A stretch of 64,000 bases of DNA, taken from contig CACZMF010000004.1 in the NCBI GenBank assembly GCA_902782225.1, forward strand, positions 62,001-126,000, read 5' to 3'. The notes below the pieces were generated by a model. It saw only the letters and a list, made by a program, of their open reading frames with translations, made no database searches and was not told the origin of the DNA. A program made the translations under genes and the position numbers. This DNA is from an uncultured Bacteroidia bacterium. GTDB taxonomy: Bacteria > Bacteroidota > Bacteroidia > Bacteroidales > UBA932. Below are positions 52,319-61,717 of this stretch, one piece after another; within the stretch, counting starts at the first letter, position 1, and every line of letters begins with the position of its first letter.

Positions 52319-54766
52319 GAAGTCCCAGGTGAGTACGTGGGTCTCTTCCACGCCGCCACCGCCCTTGGGCTGGATGGCGAAGGAAGCGGCGCCGGCTTCG
52401 GACTTCTTGTAGTAGATGTCGTCTTCGGCGGGCTGAGCGGTCACGCTGAAGGTGTAGAGACCGGCCTTGAGCTGTGCCACCTCTTCTGCGGGAACGGTGA
52501 AGGTGCATTCAGTCTGGGGATCATATGCCCTCTTGTTGAAGACCACGACATAGCTGTCGGCATTCGGAATGTCGCTCCAGCTTGCCGTGACGGCGGTCTC
52601 TTCGCCTTCGGAGATTGTGACTGGCTCCACCTTCACCACGGGCGTAGGAAGAACCTTGTCGCCGGCAGAGATATCCTCGCTCCAGGCGAGCTTCGTGATA
52701 CTCACGGGGCCGGTTGGATAGATGCATACGATTCCATCTCCGTTCACGGGGCTCACGACCACTTTGTCGACTCCGTCCTTGGCCATAGAGGAGACCACTC
52801 CGCCCATGACCGAGAAACCGTTGCCGTCTATAAGGCCGATTTTCACTCCGTTGCCTTTGCCGTCGGGATCGCTGATCTGGATGTCGACGGAACCGGCTTT
52901 ATTCACCAGGAAGAAGATGTATCCGTCCGTAGGGACGCCCTTGCTGTTGGTGGAAGCGGCGCTGAGGAAATTGATGCCGCCATCAGCGTTCATAGGCACC
53001 GCCTCGCTGGCCACGAGCATGAGTTCGTCGCGCACACGGGGGCTCTTGACCTCTCCTGCAAACAGTTTGGCGTCCTGCAGGTTCCAGGTATGGGCTTCGG
53101 TGAGGGCGTGCTGGGTGAGGTCTTCTGCCTCCTGGACAAGCTCGTTCCACCATTTGGCGGCACCGATCTGATTCGCCGCAAGCTCCTGGTTGGACAGGTT
53201 GAAGTAGTTGCCCTTGGAGTTGAAGCAAGGATCGGCATCAAGTTCCGTCATTGCAGCATCAGATGCCGGGCACTGCTTGAAGAAGTCTGCGCCGTGAACA
53301 TACACATAGTTGTCGGAAGCATTCAGGCTTGAGGGCATCAATGTGGCGGCATTGGACTGGAACAGCTGTGAACGCAGTGTGGCTGCACCGGGGTTGACGT
53401 CATCCTCATACAGGAAGAGGTTCTTCTTCAATGAGAAGGTGCTTATCTGTGAACGGATGGCAAAAATGCCGCGGCAGTTGCTGTTGTCGAAGTTGGCAAT
53501 GTTCTTGACGGTGTTGTTGTCGAACGTCATTGTGCCGAGGGTCAGACCGGCGTCAAGGCGGAAGAGCGTGCGGATACCGTCGTAGATGGTGTTGTTGACA
53601 AGCGAAATGTTGTTGATCGTGCAGTTCTGGCGCACGTCGAAGCAGTCACCGCTGCTGCCCGAGATATCGTGCATGTCGCAGCCTTCCATCGTGAAGTCGT
53701 CAAGGGTCATCACGTTGGCATTGTTGTCATAGAACAGGCCGGCGGTGTAGTCGCAGATACCGCAGTTCACAAGCTTGATGCTGCCCACGCTGATGACACC
53801 GCCGTTGTGTTCGAAGATGCGGGAGTACTTGCCGCCCTGACCATTGATTTCAATGCCTTCGATGTAGATGTCGCCACCGGTGAAGCTCTCGTTCAGTTTG
53901 ATGTCGCAGTAGACAACCGGACGGTTGCCTTCGGCATCTGTCTGTCCGAGTACGCGGAAGCCCTTTGCCGGAACGATGCTTCCCACTTCGTAGGGGGATC
54001 CGGAAAGGCTCACATACACATTGCCTCCGTTGACCATTGCATCTTTCAGTGCAGCGGCATCGGTGACGGTCGTCAGTGAAGAAGCGTCGGGTAAGGTCCA
54101 GGCGCAAAGTGCACCGCGGCTCGCGCTCTTGAAGAAAAGCACCACATTGTACTCGGTGGAAGGGACGAGGCCGCCAACGGTTGCGGAAGCTGCCGTTTTG
54201 TCTGCATCGGTGAGCGTGTAGATGACAGTCTTGCCACCCATCACAGGGCTGCATTCAATCCTTTCAACGTCGGCAAAGTCGGGCACGTCCCTGGACCAGG
54301 AGAAAGTGATACTGTCGCTGGTCTTGGCTGTAGCCTTAAGGTACAGGTTGTCCTTGACTGCATATGTCTGAAAACTGCTTCCGAAGTAAGCCCAGTTGGA
54401 TGGCTCGGTCTTAGAACTAAGGCCACGAACCTTGAACCCGCATTTAAGATCTTCTCCCAGAGTTGCCTGGAAGGGCACGTTGTCAATGGGAACAGTGAAA
54501 CTAGCCACTTGAGCGCCTTCTCCATTCTCTTTGGTTTCATCGTATTCGAAAACGATGAGTTCGTATTCCTCGACATCCTTTGTGGTGTCCCAGGAGAAGA
54601 TTCCTACGTTACCAAGAGTACGGATGGGGCGATAGCCCAAATTGATTGGCTGGATGCAGCGTTGGAGCGAGAGGGAAGTGACTTCCTTGAACTCTTTGGA
54701 GCATCCTGCAGCCAAAAGCATAGCGGTTACGCAGAGCGCAAGCCGGAATATATTCTTGGTTCTCAT
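51962..54766 (-). CDS. DUF4957/DUF5123-type surface lipoprotein, C-terminus frameshifted
   Basis: The lipoprotein signal (MLLAAGCSKEF) is followed by two Fn3-like segments (about 40-225: IFSWDTTKDVEEYELIVFEY, ITFSWSRDV, LVPSTEYNVVLFFKS). Then comes a beta-helix-like DUF4957/DUF5123 region (about 230-560) with NNIS-, NNTI- and DNNT-type turns, and further beta domains. In Bacteroidales pectin loci such proteins sit after SusD and bind or process glycan at the surface, in the SusE/F position. The start is ATG 54766, 1 base after the susD stop. The open frame runs to 51962, but its last 110 residues are an artefact of frameshifts; the true domain end is at 51906. Confidence 0.75.
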   Translation of the reverse strand: MRTKNIFRLALCVTAMLLAAGCSKEFKEVTSLSLQRCIQPINLGYRPIRTLGNVGIFSWDTTKDVEEYELIVFEYDETKENGEGAQVASFTVPIDNVPFQATLGEDLKCGFKVRGLSSKTEPSNWAYFGSSFQTYAVKDNLYLKATAKTSDSITFSWSRDVPDFADVERIECSPVMGGKTVIYTLTDADKTAASATVGGLVPSTEYNVVLFFKSASRGALCAWTLPDASSLTTVTDAAALKDAMVNGGNVYVSLSGSPYEVGSIVPAKGFRVLGQTDAEGNRPVVYCDIKLNESFTGGDIYIEGIEINGQGGKYSRIFEHNGGVISVGSIKLVNCGICDYTAGLFYDNNANVMTLDDFTMEGCDMHDISGSSGDCFDVRQNCTINNISLVNNTIYDGIRTLFRLDAGLTLGTMTFDNNTVKNIANFDNSNCRGIFAIRSQISTFSLKKNLFLYEDDVNPGAATLRSQLFQSNAATLMPSSLNASDNYVYVHGADFFKQCPASDAAMTELDADPCFNSKGNYFNLSNQELAANQIGAAKWWNELVQEAEDLTQHALTEAHTWNLQDAKLFAGEVKSPRVRDELMLVASEAVPMNADGGINFLSAASTNSKGVPTDGYIFFLVNKAGSVDIQISDPDGKGNGVKIGLIDGNGFSVMGGVVSSMAKDGVDKVVVSPVNGDGIVCIYPTGPVSITKLAWSEDISAGDKVLPTPVVKVEPVTISEGEETAVTASWSDIPNADSYVVVFNKRAYDPQTECTFTVPAEEVAQLKAGLYTFSVTAQPAEDDIYYKKSEAGAASFAIQPKGGGGVEETHVLTWDFSAADCRLAGRIRQAWRSQHRHHELEPQLRRTHSRVHREEQVQHHLLPVGRQGQHCRPLCQVHRSRAGHPESMGVQHRFIRRPDTYGHGQRGRRRAVGAATTSTTVPRKSNSAFLQAKC

Positions 54767-54767
54767 A

Positions 54768-56600
54768 TTATTCTGCATAATGATAATCGTTTTTCAATTT
54801 TCCCTGGCTGCCGTCGATGAGGGTCTTGAAAATAGGCCAAAACATATACTCTTCGGGATTGTTGACATACAGGCCGTCGATACGTTCATCATACAGACCG
54901 ACCTGGGAGTTGGTGCTGGCAACCTTGGTGATATATTCTTTCTCATCTTCCCAGTCTCCTGCGGGAACGGCCTTCTCGCCTTTCTTGAAACCGTAGATGG
55001 TCACTGCGTTGTCTTCGACTCTCCAGTACACATTTCCGGTCATATAGTTGTAGGGCTCCTCCAGATTGCGGAGCTTCCGCATATCGTTTTTGGCTTCATC
55101 CATCTTGCTCTTGAGCATGCCCCAGCGGATGAGGTCGGCCTTGCGGAGGAACTCACCGCAGAATTCGAATGCGCGCTCGTCCACGATGGCATTGAACATT
55201 TCATCCTTGGATGCAATGGCATTGACATAGTCTTCCGCCTGATCCTCGTGGCCTGCGAATGCGCGCTTACGGACGGGGAGGAAATACTCCTTGGCGCTGT
55301 TGAGGTTGCCAAGTTCGTTGGAAATTTCGGAGGCCATCAGAAGTATGTCTGCATAGCGCATCACTGCGGGCTTGACGCCGTCATCGGTGTCGCCGACATA
55401 GCCAGGAGTGTTCTCCAGACGGAATTTTCCGAAGTACCAGGTGGCGATTCCGGCAATCTTGAATCCGTCGACGGATTCCTTGTCGTTCGCGTGTTTCCAG
55501 TTGACGCAGGTTATGTCGCGACGGACATCATTCTCGTCATATTTCCACCAGAGAGTGGGCACGGGACCGACCGAACCGCCGCGGTTGTTGGCTCCGAACA
55601 AAGTGCCGTTTTCCACGCGCACGGCGAATGTGGTGTTCCAGCGGCCTCGGCCATCGGCGAACGGTAGCACGAAGAGCGTTTCACCGTCAAAATTGATGTT
55701 GTTGATGGTGTTCTGGCGGTTCCAGTATGCTGCGAAGCTGGGATCCAGCGAGCAGCCTCCGTTGTTGATGGCGTCTTCCAGGTGTTTGAGTGCCTTGGGA
55801 TACAGGACACTCTTCTGGAGTTCGGGGCAGTCTGTCGTACGCACTCTGCCGAGGTCTCCGGTGCCAACCATCCCGTCGTCAGGACGGAGTGCGGAACCGG
55901 ATGCCGCAAGGGCTATACGGGCGTACAGGCCTTCTGCAAAAACCTTGTTGATGCGGTCGGTGCGTGAAGTCGCGGCTGTCTTCCCGGGGTAGGGAAGGAC
56001 CTCGATGGCTTTGTCCAGGTCTTTGAGAATGTGGACATAGATGGTGTCGCGGCACTCTTTTTCCTTGTACAGTGACTCTGAATCCACGGAAGAGAAGCGG
56101 GCGGGCACGTCTCCCCAGATCTTGGTCAGGTCGTAGTAGAGCATGGCACGCAGGGTCAGGGCTTCACCCCAGAGGTAGCGCATATTGGCGTCGGCCTCGA
56201 GGTTTCCGTATTGCTCCAGGCCTTCGATGGCCAGGTTGCATCTCTCTACGCCTCTGTACATCAATGAGAAAGGCCCACCGTCTTTGCTGAGCTCGGAGCT
56301 GGCCTTGTCGGTGTCGTAGTTTGTGATGCGGCCCTTGTCGGACTTGGGGTCATAGGTGTTGTACCACTCAATATCCGTGTTGAAACCGTACCAGCAGATA
56401 ACCCTGTTACGGTAGCTGAGGTCGAGGGTGAATGTCTGGTAGATACCATAGATGGCTCCTTCTGCCAGGTCGTAGTTGGCATACACGTCTCCCGGTTCAA
56501 AAGCCGAAGGGGATGACGGTTTCAGCATGGATTTGTCGCAGGAAACACTGAGTGCTGCAACAGCTGCAAGGCTGATTAAAACTGAATAAATCTTTTTCAT
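54768..56600 (-). CDS. SusD/RagB family outer-membrane glycan-binding lipoprotein
   Basis: The 610-residue product starts at ATG 56600 (MKKIYSVLISLAAVAALSVSCDKS), a lipoprotein signal with Cys at about residue 21. The mature protein has the SusD pattern: early ANYDLAEGAIYGIYQTF, LMYRGVERCNLAIEG, ALTLRAMLYYDLTKIWGDVP in the TPR region, and a C-terminal VMRYADILLMASEISNELGN with DERAFEFCGEFLRKADLIRW. SusD proteins cap the SusC barrel and hand over oligosaccharides, here most likely pectin fragments. It lies directly after susC, 12 bases from its stop. Confidence 0.95.
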   Translation of the reverse strand: MKKIYSVLISLAAVAALSVSCDKSMLKPSSPSAFEPGDVYANYDLAEGAIYGIYQTFTLDLSYRNRVICWYGFNTDIEWYNTYDPKSDKGRITNYDTDKASSELSKDGGPFSLMYRGVERCNLAIEGLEQYGNLEADANMRYLWGEALTLRAMLYYDLTKIWGDVPARFSSVDSESLYKEKECRDTIYVHILKDLDKAIEVLPYPGKTAATSRTDRINKVFAEGLYARIALAASGSALRPDDGMVGTGDLGRVRTTDCPELQKSVLYPKALKHLEDAINNGGCSLDPSFAAYWNRQNTINNINFDGETLFVLPFADGRGRWNTTFAVRVENGTLFGANNRGGSVGPVPTLWWKYDENDVRRDITCVNWKHANDKESVDGFKIAGIATWYFGKFRLENTPGYVGDTDDGVKPAVMRYADILLMASEISNELGNLNSAKEYFLPVRKRAFAGHEDQAEDYVNAIASKDEMFNAIVDERAFEFCGEFLRKADLIRWGMLKSKMDEAKNDMRKLRNLEEPYNYMTGNVYWRVEDNAVTIYGFKKGEKAVPAGDWEDEKEYITKVASTNSQVGLYDERIDGLYVNNPEEYMFWPIFKTLIDGSQGKLKNDYHYAE

Positions 56601-56612
56601 CTTGGTCGGCAA

Positions 56613-59600
56613 TTAAAAAGTGAGGTTGATACCGGCCACGCATCCTATGCTCTTGGGATAAGCTGAGTAGTCGACGCCGGGGGTAAGAGGAGTCTCTCTG
56701 CGGGTGTCTACTTCGGGGTCGAATCCGGAGTATTTTGTCAGACAGAAGAGATTGGTCCCCGTGACATAGATGCGGGCCTTGCGCAGGTGTATCTTCTCAG
56801 TGAGTTTTTCGGGGAAAGTATAGCCGATGGTGACGTTCTGCAGACGCAGGAAAGAACCGTCTTCCACTGCCCAGTCGGTAAGCACGGCGCGATAGCTTGC
56901 GGGACTCCACATGGTGGTGCCTGCATTCACGGCGGCAAGCTTTTCAGGATCGGTGATTATCTCGCCGGTCGCCCAGTCCACGTTGGTCCAGCGCTTGGAA
57001 ACTTCCATGCCTTTCATCTGGTTGCGGGGCGTGCTCTTGTTGCGGGAAGAGGTGAAATCGATCTTGTTGGCGTTGTAGACCTGGTTGCCAAGCATGAAGT
57101 TGAAATTGGCGCTGAAGTCGATTCCCTTGAAGAATCCGGACAGTCCGAAGCCTCCGGTGAAGTCGGGAAGGGCATTGCCTATGACCGTCATATCGTTGGA
57201 ATCCACCTTCCCGTCAGGAATGGGATTGCCGTTGTCGTCATATGCTCCTGCGAGGTCCTTCAGTTTCATGGCGCCGGGACGCATATACTCAGTACCTATT
57301 ACGGTAGTTGCATCCACCATGCCGTCTTTAAGTTTCCATTTGCCGTCCACAAGGTCGAAATCGCTGACTTCATAGCGTCCGTCAGCACGATAACCGTAGA
57401 TGTTTCCGATAGGCTGGCCGACAGTGACAAGGTAGTCCTGCGTCATTTCGCTGGATGCCCATTTTGAATAGGTGCTGGGAAGGTACTCCAGGCCGCCAAG
57501 GTCGGTCACTACATTCTTGTTGAAGGCGATGTTTCCGTTGAGATTCAGGGAGAAGTCCTTCTTTGACACCACGGGAGCGTTGAGGGTCAGTTCGATACCG
57601 CGGTTTCTGGTGGAACCGATGTTGCGGTACTGGGTGGCATAACCGGTGCCTGCTCCGGATATGGGATAATTGATGAGCAGGTCCTTTGTGGAGTTCTGGT
57701 ACACCTCGATGCTACCGTTGAGCTTGCTCTGCCAGAAGCTGAAATCCAGACCGATATTATGGGTGTATGTGGTTTCCCAGCGAAGTTCGGGGTTGTTCAG
57801 GATGTCTCCGGCGGAGTAGTAAGTAGGATTCTGGCTGATGAAGCCTGCAGATGCTTTGTACTGCTTGTACAGCTGGCCGGAAGGGATGTTGTTGTTGCCG
57901 GCGGTACCGAAGCTGTAGCGGAGCTTGAGCTGGTCCAGCCAGCTGTGGGCATCATCCATCCAAGGCTCGTTGGAAATGGTCCAGGATGCGGCGGCCGAAG
58001 GGAAGAATCCCCAGGGATTCGCAAATTTCGACGAAGCGTCTGCACGCAGTGTCGCTCCAACGGAGTAACGGTGCTTGTAGTCGTAGTTGACCCTTCCGAA
58101 GAAAGAAAGCAACACGTCGTTAGGAGAATAGATATTGGAATACTCTTTCATCAATCCGGCCGAGGAGATATAGTTCCAGGCCATGGAAGCGTCAAAGAAA
58201 GAAGGGAAGTTGACCGACGTGTCAGTCAGGGTGTTGCTCTTGGTGACAGTGAGCTCCTGGCCGAGGAGAGCGGTCATGCTGTGGTCTTCATTCTTGAACA
58301 CATTCGCAAAGTCGTAGTTCAGGGTATTGGTGTTGCGGTAGCGTGTGCGGAAGAGCTCTTTATGCTCGTTTGCGGGGTTGTTGGGATAACCTGACTTGTC
58401 GAATACATACCACGTTGAGATGCCGTAGAAACGGTCGTCGCTCTGGCGGTGATCCTCGATGCCTCCTTCAATTTTCAGTTTGAGCTTGTCAACTATGGTC
58501 CAGTTGAATGCTGCGTTCAGGTTGAGGGTGGTACGAAGGCGCTGGGAGTCGTTGTCGCGAACGGACTGCAGAGGGTTGACGTAGTCGCCGTACTCGGCTT
58601 CATCTTCGTTTGCAGCGGAGCCGGGAATGGGCAGCGGACTATAAACCACGGCGTGTTTGAGACGGCCGTTTCCGGAAGAAGTGCTCTTGTCGTTGAGGGA
58701 GTTGGCTCCGGAACCGCGGACCTTGACCCTGGCGTAACGGACGCTCAGGTCGACGCTGGTGGTCTTCGAGGTTTTGAAGTTGCCCTTCATGCTGATGTTG
58801 TCCCTGCTGTAGTTGGAACCTGCCATGATGGCCTGGTCGCCAAGGTGGGCGTAGCTGGCTGTCCAGTTGTATCCCTCGCCGCTTCCGGAGATGGAAGCAT
58901 CGGCGCTATAGGAATATCCGGTGTTGCCGAATACCGCATCGACCCAGTTGTTGCCTGCCACTCCTCTGTAAAGGTCCATGTCGGAGAAGGTTCCGAAGTA
59001 GGGCTCATAGCGGCTGGATACCTTGTCGGACATCGCTGCGAGTTCATATACGAGCTGCACGAAATCGTAAGGCTCCATAGCTTGGACGGCATTGCGGTTT
59101 GCCATCCACTTGGGACCGCCGTATGCGTTGACCTTCACGGAAATCTTCTGTCCTTTTTCAGCACCCTTGGTGGTCACAATGACGACACCGTTTGCACCAC
59201 GGGCACCGTATATAGCCGTGGAGAAAGCGTCTTTCAACACGTCGATGCTTGCAATTTCGGACGATGAGATGTCATTGATCGATTCCACCGGGAAGCCGTC
59301 CACGATGTAGAGGGGGCTGTTGTCCTGGGTGATGGAGCTGCCGCCACGGACGCGGATCTTGATGTCGGCGTCGGGGTCGCCTTCAGTGGTCACGACGGAC
59401 ACGCCGGCCATCTTGCCGGTGAGGGCCTGGCTGACGGTGGTTACAGGTTGCTCGGTGAGTTTGTCGGAGTTCACGGACGAGACCGAACCGAGGAGGTCGC
59501 GGCGCTTGACCGTCTGATAACCCACGACAACCACCTCGTCAAGGACGGTGGTGTCGGTCGCAAGGACGACGTCGATCTGGGTGCGTCCGTTGATGGGGAC

Positions 59601-59849
59601 GGTCTGGTCGGCGAGTCCGATGAACGAGTACACCAGATTCACTGCGTCTGCGGGAACGGTGAGCTCGTAGTCGCCGTCCAGGCCGGTGACCGTGCCGATG
59701 GTGGTGCCTTCCACGAAGACACCGGCACCGATGAGCGGTTCACCGCTTTCGTCCGTCACTATACCTTTCACGGTAGTCTGGGCGGAAAGCGACCAAGCTG
59801 CTCCGAGGCAGAGGAACGCAAGAATCAATTTCTTTGCTAAACTGTTCAT
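56613..59849 (-). CDS. SusC/RagA family TonB-linked outer-membrane transporter
   Basis: The 1078-residue protein has a signal peptide ending WSLSAQ, a carboxypeptidase-regulatory-like domain (VKGIVTDESGEPLIGAGVFV, about 27-110), a TonB-box-like segment (VLDEVVVVGYQTVKRRDLLG) and a plug (IRVRGGSSITQDNSPLYIVDG, VIVTTKGAEKGQ). The beta-barrel ends with a terminal aromatic strand (GVDYSAYPKSIGCVAGINLTF). It imports oligosaccharides into the periplasm with energy from TonB. Position with SusD, pectate lyases and GH105 points to galacturonan fragments. It starts 35 bases after the upstream lyase stop. Confidence 0.97.
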   Translation of the reverse strand: MNSLAKKLILAFLCLGAAWSLSAQTTVKGIVTDESGEPLIGAGVFVEGTTIGTVTGLDGDYELTVPADAVNLVYSFIGLADQTVPINGRTQIDVVLATDTTVLDEVVVVGYQTVKRRDLLGSVSSVNSDKLTEQPVTTVSQALTGKMAGVSVVTTEGDPDADIKIRVRGGSSITQDNSPLYIVDGFPVESINDISSSEIASIDVLKDAFSTAIYGARGANGVVIVTTKGAEKGQKISVKVNAYGGPKWMANRNAVQAMEPYDFVQLVYELAAMSDKVSSRYEPYFGTFSDMDLYRGVAGNNWVDAVFGNTGYSYSADASISGSGEGYNWTASYAHLGDQAIMAGSNYSRDNISMKGNFKTSKTTSVDLSVRYARVKVRGSGANSLNDKSTSSGNGRLKHAVVYSPLPIPGSAANEDEAEYGDYVNPLQSVRDNDSQRLRTTLNLNAAFNWTIVDKLKLKIEGGIEDHRQSDDRFYGISTWYVFDKSGYPNNPANEHKELFRTRYRNTNTLNYDFANVFKNEDHSMTALLGQELTVTKSNTLTDTSVNFPSFFDASMAWNYISSAGLMKEYSNIYSPNDVLLSFFGRVNYDYKHRYSVGATLRADASSKFANPWGFFPSAAASWTISNEPWMDDAHSWLDQLKLRYSFGTAGNNNIPSGQLYKQYKASAGFISQNPTYYSAGDILNNPELRWETTYTHNIGLDFSFWQSKLNGSIEVYQNSTKDLLINYPISGAGTGYATQYRNIGSTRNRGIELTLNAPVVSKKDFSLNLNGNIAFNKNVVTDLGGLEYLPSTYSKWASSEMTQDYLVTVGQPIGNIYGYRADGRYEVSDFDLVDGKWKLKDGMVDATTVIGTEYMRPGAMKLKDLAGAYDDNGNPIPDGKVDSNDMTVIGNALPDFTGGFGLSGFFKGIDFSANFNFMLGNQVYNANKIDFTSSRNKSTPRNQMKGMEVSKRWTNVDWATGEIITDPEKLAAVNAGTTMWSPASYRAVLTDWAVEDGSFLRLQNVTIGYTFPEKLTEKIHLRKARIYVTGTNLFCLTKYSGFDPEVDTRRETPLTPGVDYSAYPKSIGCVAGINLTF

Positions 59850-59884
59850 TTGGAGTTGTTTGGTTTGTTGGTTAGTATTATATG

Positions 59885-61717
59885 TTAGAGTTTTGTATAT
59901 GTTCCTTTGGCATTGCCGCCGGCGACGATGTCGCGGACGATGTAATGCAGGTACATTTCAAGGTTGGTGTAGCGCTTGTTCTTGTCGAGGCTGACGGCGG
60001 CTGCGTCCGAGGCACTGGTCTTATTCAGGCCGAACTGGGTCTCGAACCAGTCGGGCATGCCGTCGGCGTCGGAGTCGTTGACGGCTTCGCCTTTGTATTC
60101 CGGCCATCCGCCCACGTCGGACTGGGTGTCGATAAGACCGTTTTTGGATCCGTTGCTGCCATTGTAGGTGAATTTTCCTTCGCGGGTCTCCGCGGCCACA
60201 CGCTCATCCACGGAATCCCGTTTTAGACTTGCTCCGGCGTGGTCCGCCACGGCGCTGAAAGCATCCTGGGCGCTGTGGATGCTAAGGGACGACTGACTCG
60301 CTTCATAGGAGAAGGGCTTGTCGGACCTGATCGTGGAGATGACGCTTGACGAGGCGGTGGTACCGGTCCAGTTGTCGGAAGTCATTCCGGAATTGCCGTC
60401 CATGCAGTTGCCGGTCATGTAGAAGTGGCCGGGGACTATCTTGCCGGTGCCAAGGTTGCTGCAGTTGCTGCAGGAGGTGGTGGGGTCGATGAACCAGAGT
60501 TTCTTCTTGTTGGTCGCCGGACCGGGCTTGTAGTAGTTGCCTATCACGTTGTACTGCTTGAAGATGCCCTGGTTGTTGGCGCTCTCGCCGCCGTAGCAGG
60601 TGTTGCTGCCCCAGTTGTAGACGACGTTGTTCACGAGGCTCACCGGGCCCTTCTGGGTGGAGACGTAGTCGTGGTCGATACGGGGGTTGCGGCTGTCGTG
60701 GTGGGCCAGCAGGTTGTGGTGGTAGGTGGCGTTGGTGCCGCCCCAGATGCCGCCGTAGCCGTGGGCGCCCTTGCCGTGGACGGAGTTGCGCAGACTCTCG
60801 GACACAATGCTCCACTGGAGGGTGAAGTTGTCCATGCCGTAGAAGGATGCGCATTCGTCGGTGCACCAGCTCAGGGAGCAGTGGTCGATGATGATGTTCT
60901 TGTACTGTCCGTTGTCGTGGGACATGATGTTCATGGCGTCGTCTTCCGTCTTCGTCTCGTCGCCCATACGGCAGCGTATGTAGCGTATGACCACGTTGCT
61001 GGCGTTGATGGCGACACGGTAGTTCTTGAGGCAGATTCCGTCGCCGGGAGCGGTCTGGCCGGCGATGGTGACGTCGTTGCGGTTGATGTTGAGGGTGCTC
61101 TTGAGCTCGATGATGCCGGCCACGTCGAACACTATCGTGCGGGGGTAGTTCTGCGTCACAGCCCAGCGGAGCGAGCCCTGGCTGTTGTTGTCTTCGAGGG
61201 TGGTCACGTGCAGCACCTTGCCGCCGCGGCCTCCCGTGGCCCACATGCCGCCGCCCTCGGCGCCGGGGAAGGCACGGGCGAGGCCGTCTTCCTCATTTGC
61301 GGGGATAAGGAAATCCTCGTAGTTCTCAGGATTGGCGGGAGTGTCGGGGCCGGGGTCGGGGGTAGCGGAGCCCTGGGTTGCGGCTTCGATGGCGGACGAC
61401 CAGGCAGATGTGCCGGCGCTGCCCACGCTGCGCACGCTGAACTTGTAGGTGGTCCCGGGAGTGAGGCCGGAAATCACGGTGTTACGGGCGCTCGAGCTGC
61501 CGGTCTTGACTTCTGTGGAGCCTTCCAGGAGGCGCCAGTCGTATGATGCGGCGCCATCGGTGACGTTCCACTGGAAGGAGAGGGAAGTCTCCGTGGAGGA
61601 GTGCAGCTTGATCCCGGTCGGAACCGCGGGGGCCGAGGGAGTCTCTTCCTTGGGTTTCTCGCCGCAGGTGGCGGCAAGGAAGGAGAGGGATAAAAGTATC
61701 AACAGGTATTTCCTCAT
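59885..61717 (-). CDS. Pectate lyase (PL1) lipoprotein with Fn3 domain
   Basis: The 610-residue protein has a lipoprotein signal (LAATCGEKPKE), a fibronectin type III domain (about 32-116) and a parallel beta-helix lyase of PL1 type (about 145-560) starting ARAFPGAEGGGMWATGGRGG, with ITLEDNN-like, YIRCRMGDE, IIIDHCSLSWCTDE and HHDSRNPRID segments. A calcium-site-like DSDADGMPDWFETQFGLN follows near the C-terminus. It probably cleaves pectate at the surface or in the periplasm. It overlaps the GH105 gene by 4 bases. The Fn3 part resembles that of the CE8 lipoprotein at 40915. Confidence 0.88.
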   Translation of the reverse strand: MRKYLLILLSLSFLAATCGEKPKEETPSAPAVPTGIKLHSSTETSLSFQWNVTDGAASYDWRLLEGSTEVKTGSSSARNTVISGLTPGTTYKFSVRSVGSAGTSAWSSAIEAATQGSATPDPGPDTPANPENYEDFLIPANEEDGLARAFPGAEGGGMWATGGRGGKVLHVTTLEDNNSQGSLRWAVTQNYPRTIVFDVAGIIELKSTLNINRNDVTIAGQTAPGDGICLKNYRVAINASNVVIRYIRCRMGDETKTEDDAMNIMSHDNGQYKNIIIDHCSLSWCTDECASFYGMDNFTLQWSIVSESLRNSVHGKGAHGYGGIWGGTNATYHHNLLAHHDSRNPRIDHDYVSTQKGPVSLVNNVVYNWGSNTCYGGESANNQGIFKQYNVIGNYYKPGPATNKKKLWFIDPTTSCSNCSNLGTGKIVPGHFYMTGNCMDGNSGMTSDNWTGTTASSSVISTIRSDKPFSYEASQSSLSIHSAQDAFSAVADHAGASLKRDSVDERVAAETREGKFTYNGSNGSKNGLIDTQSDVGGWPEYKGEAVNDSDADGMPDWFETQFGLNKTSASDAAAVSLDKNKRYTNLEMYLHYIVRDIVAGGNAKGTYTKL

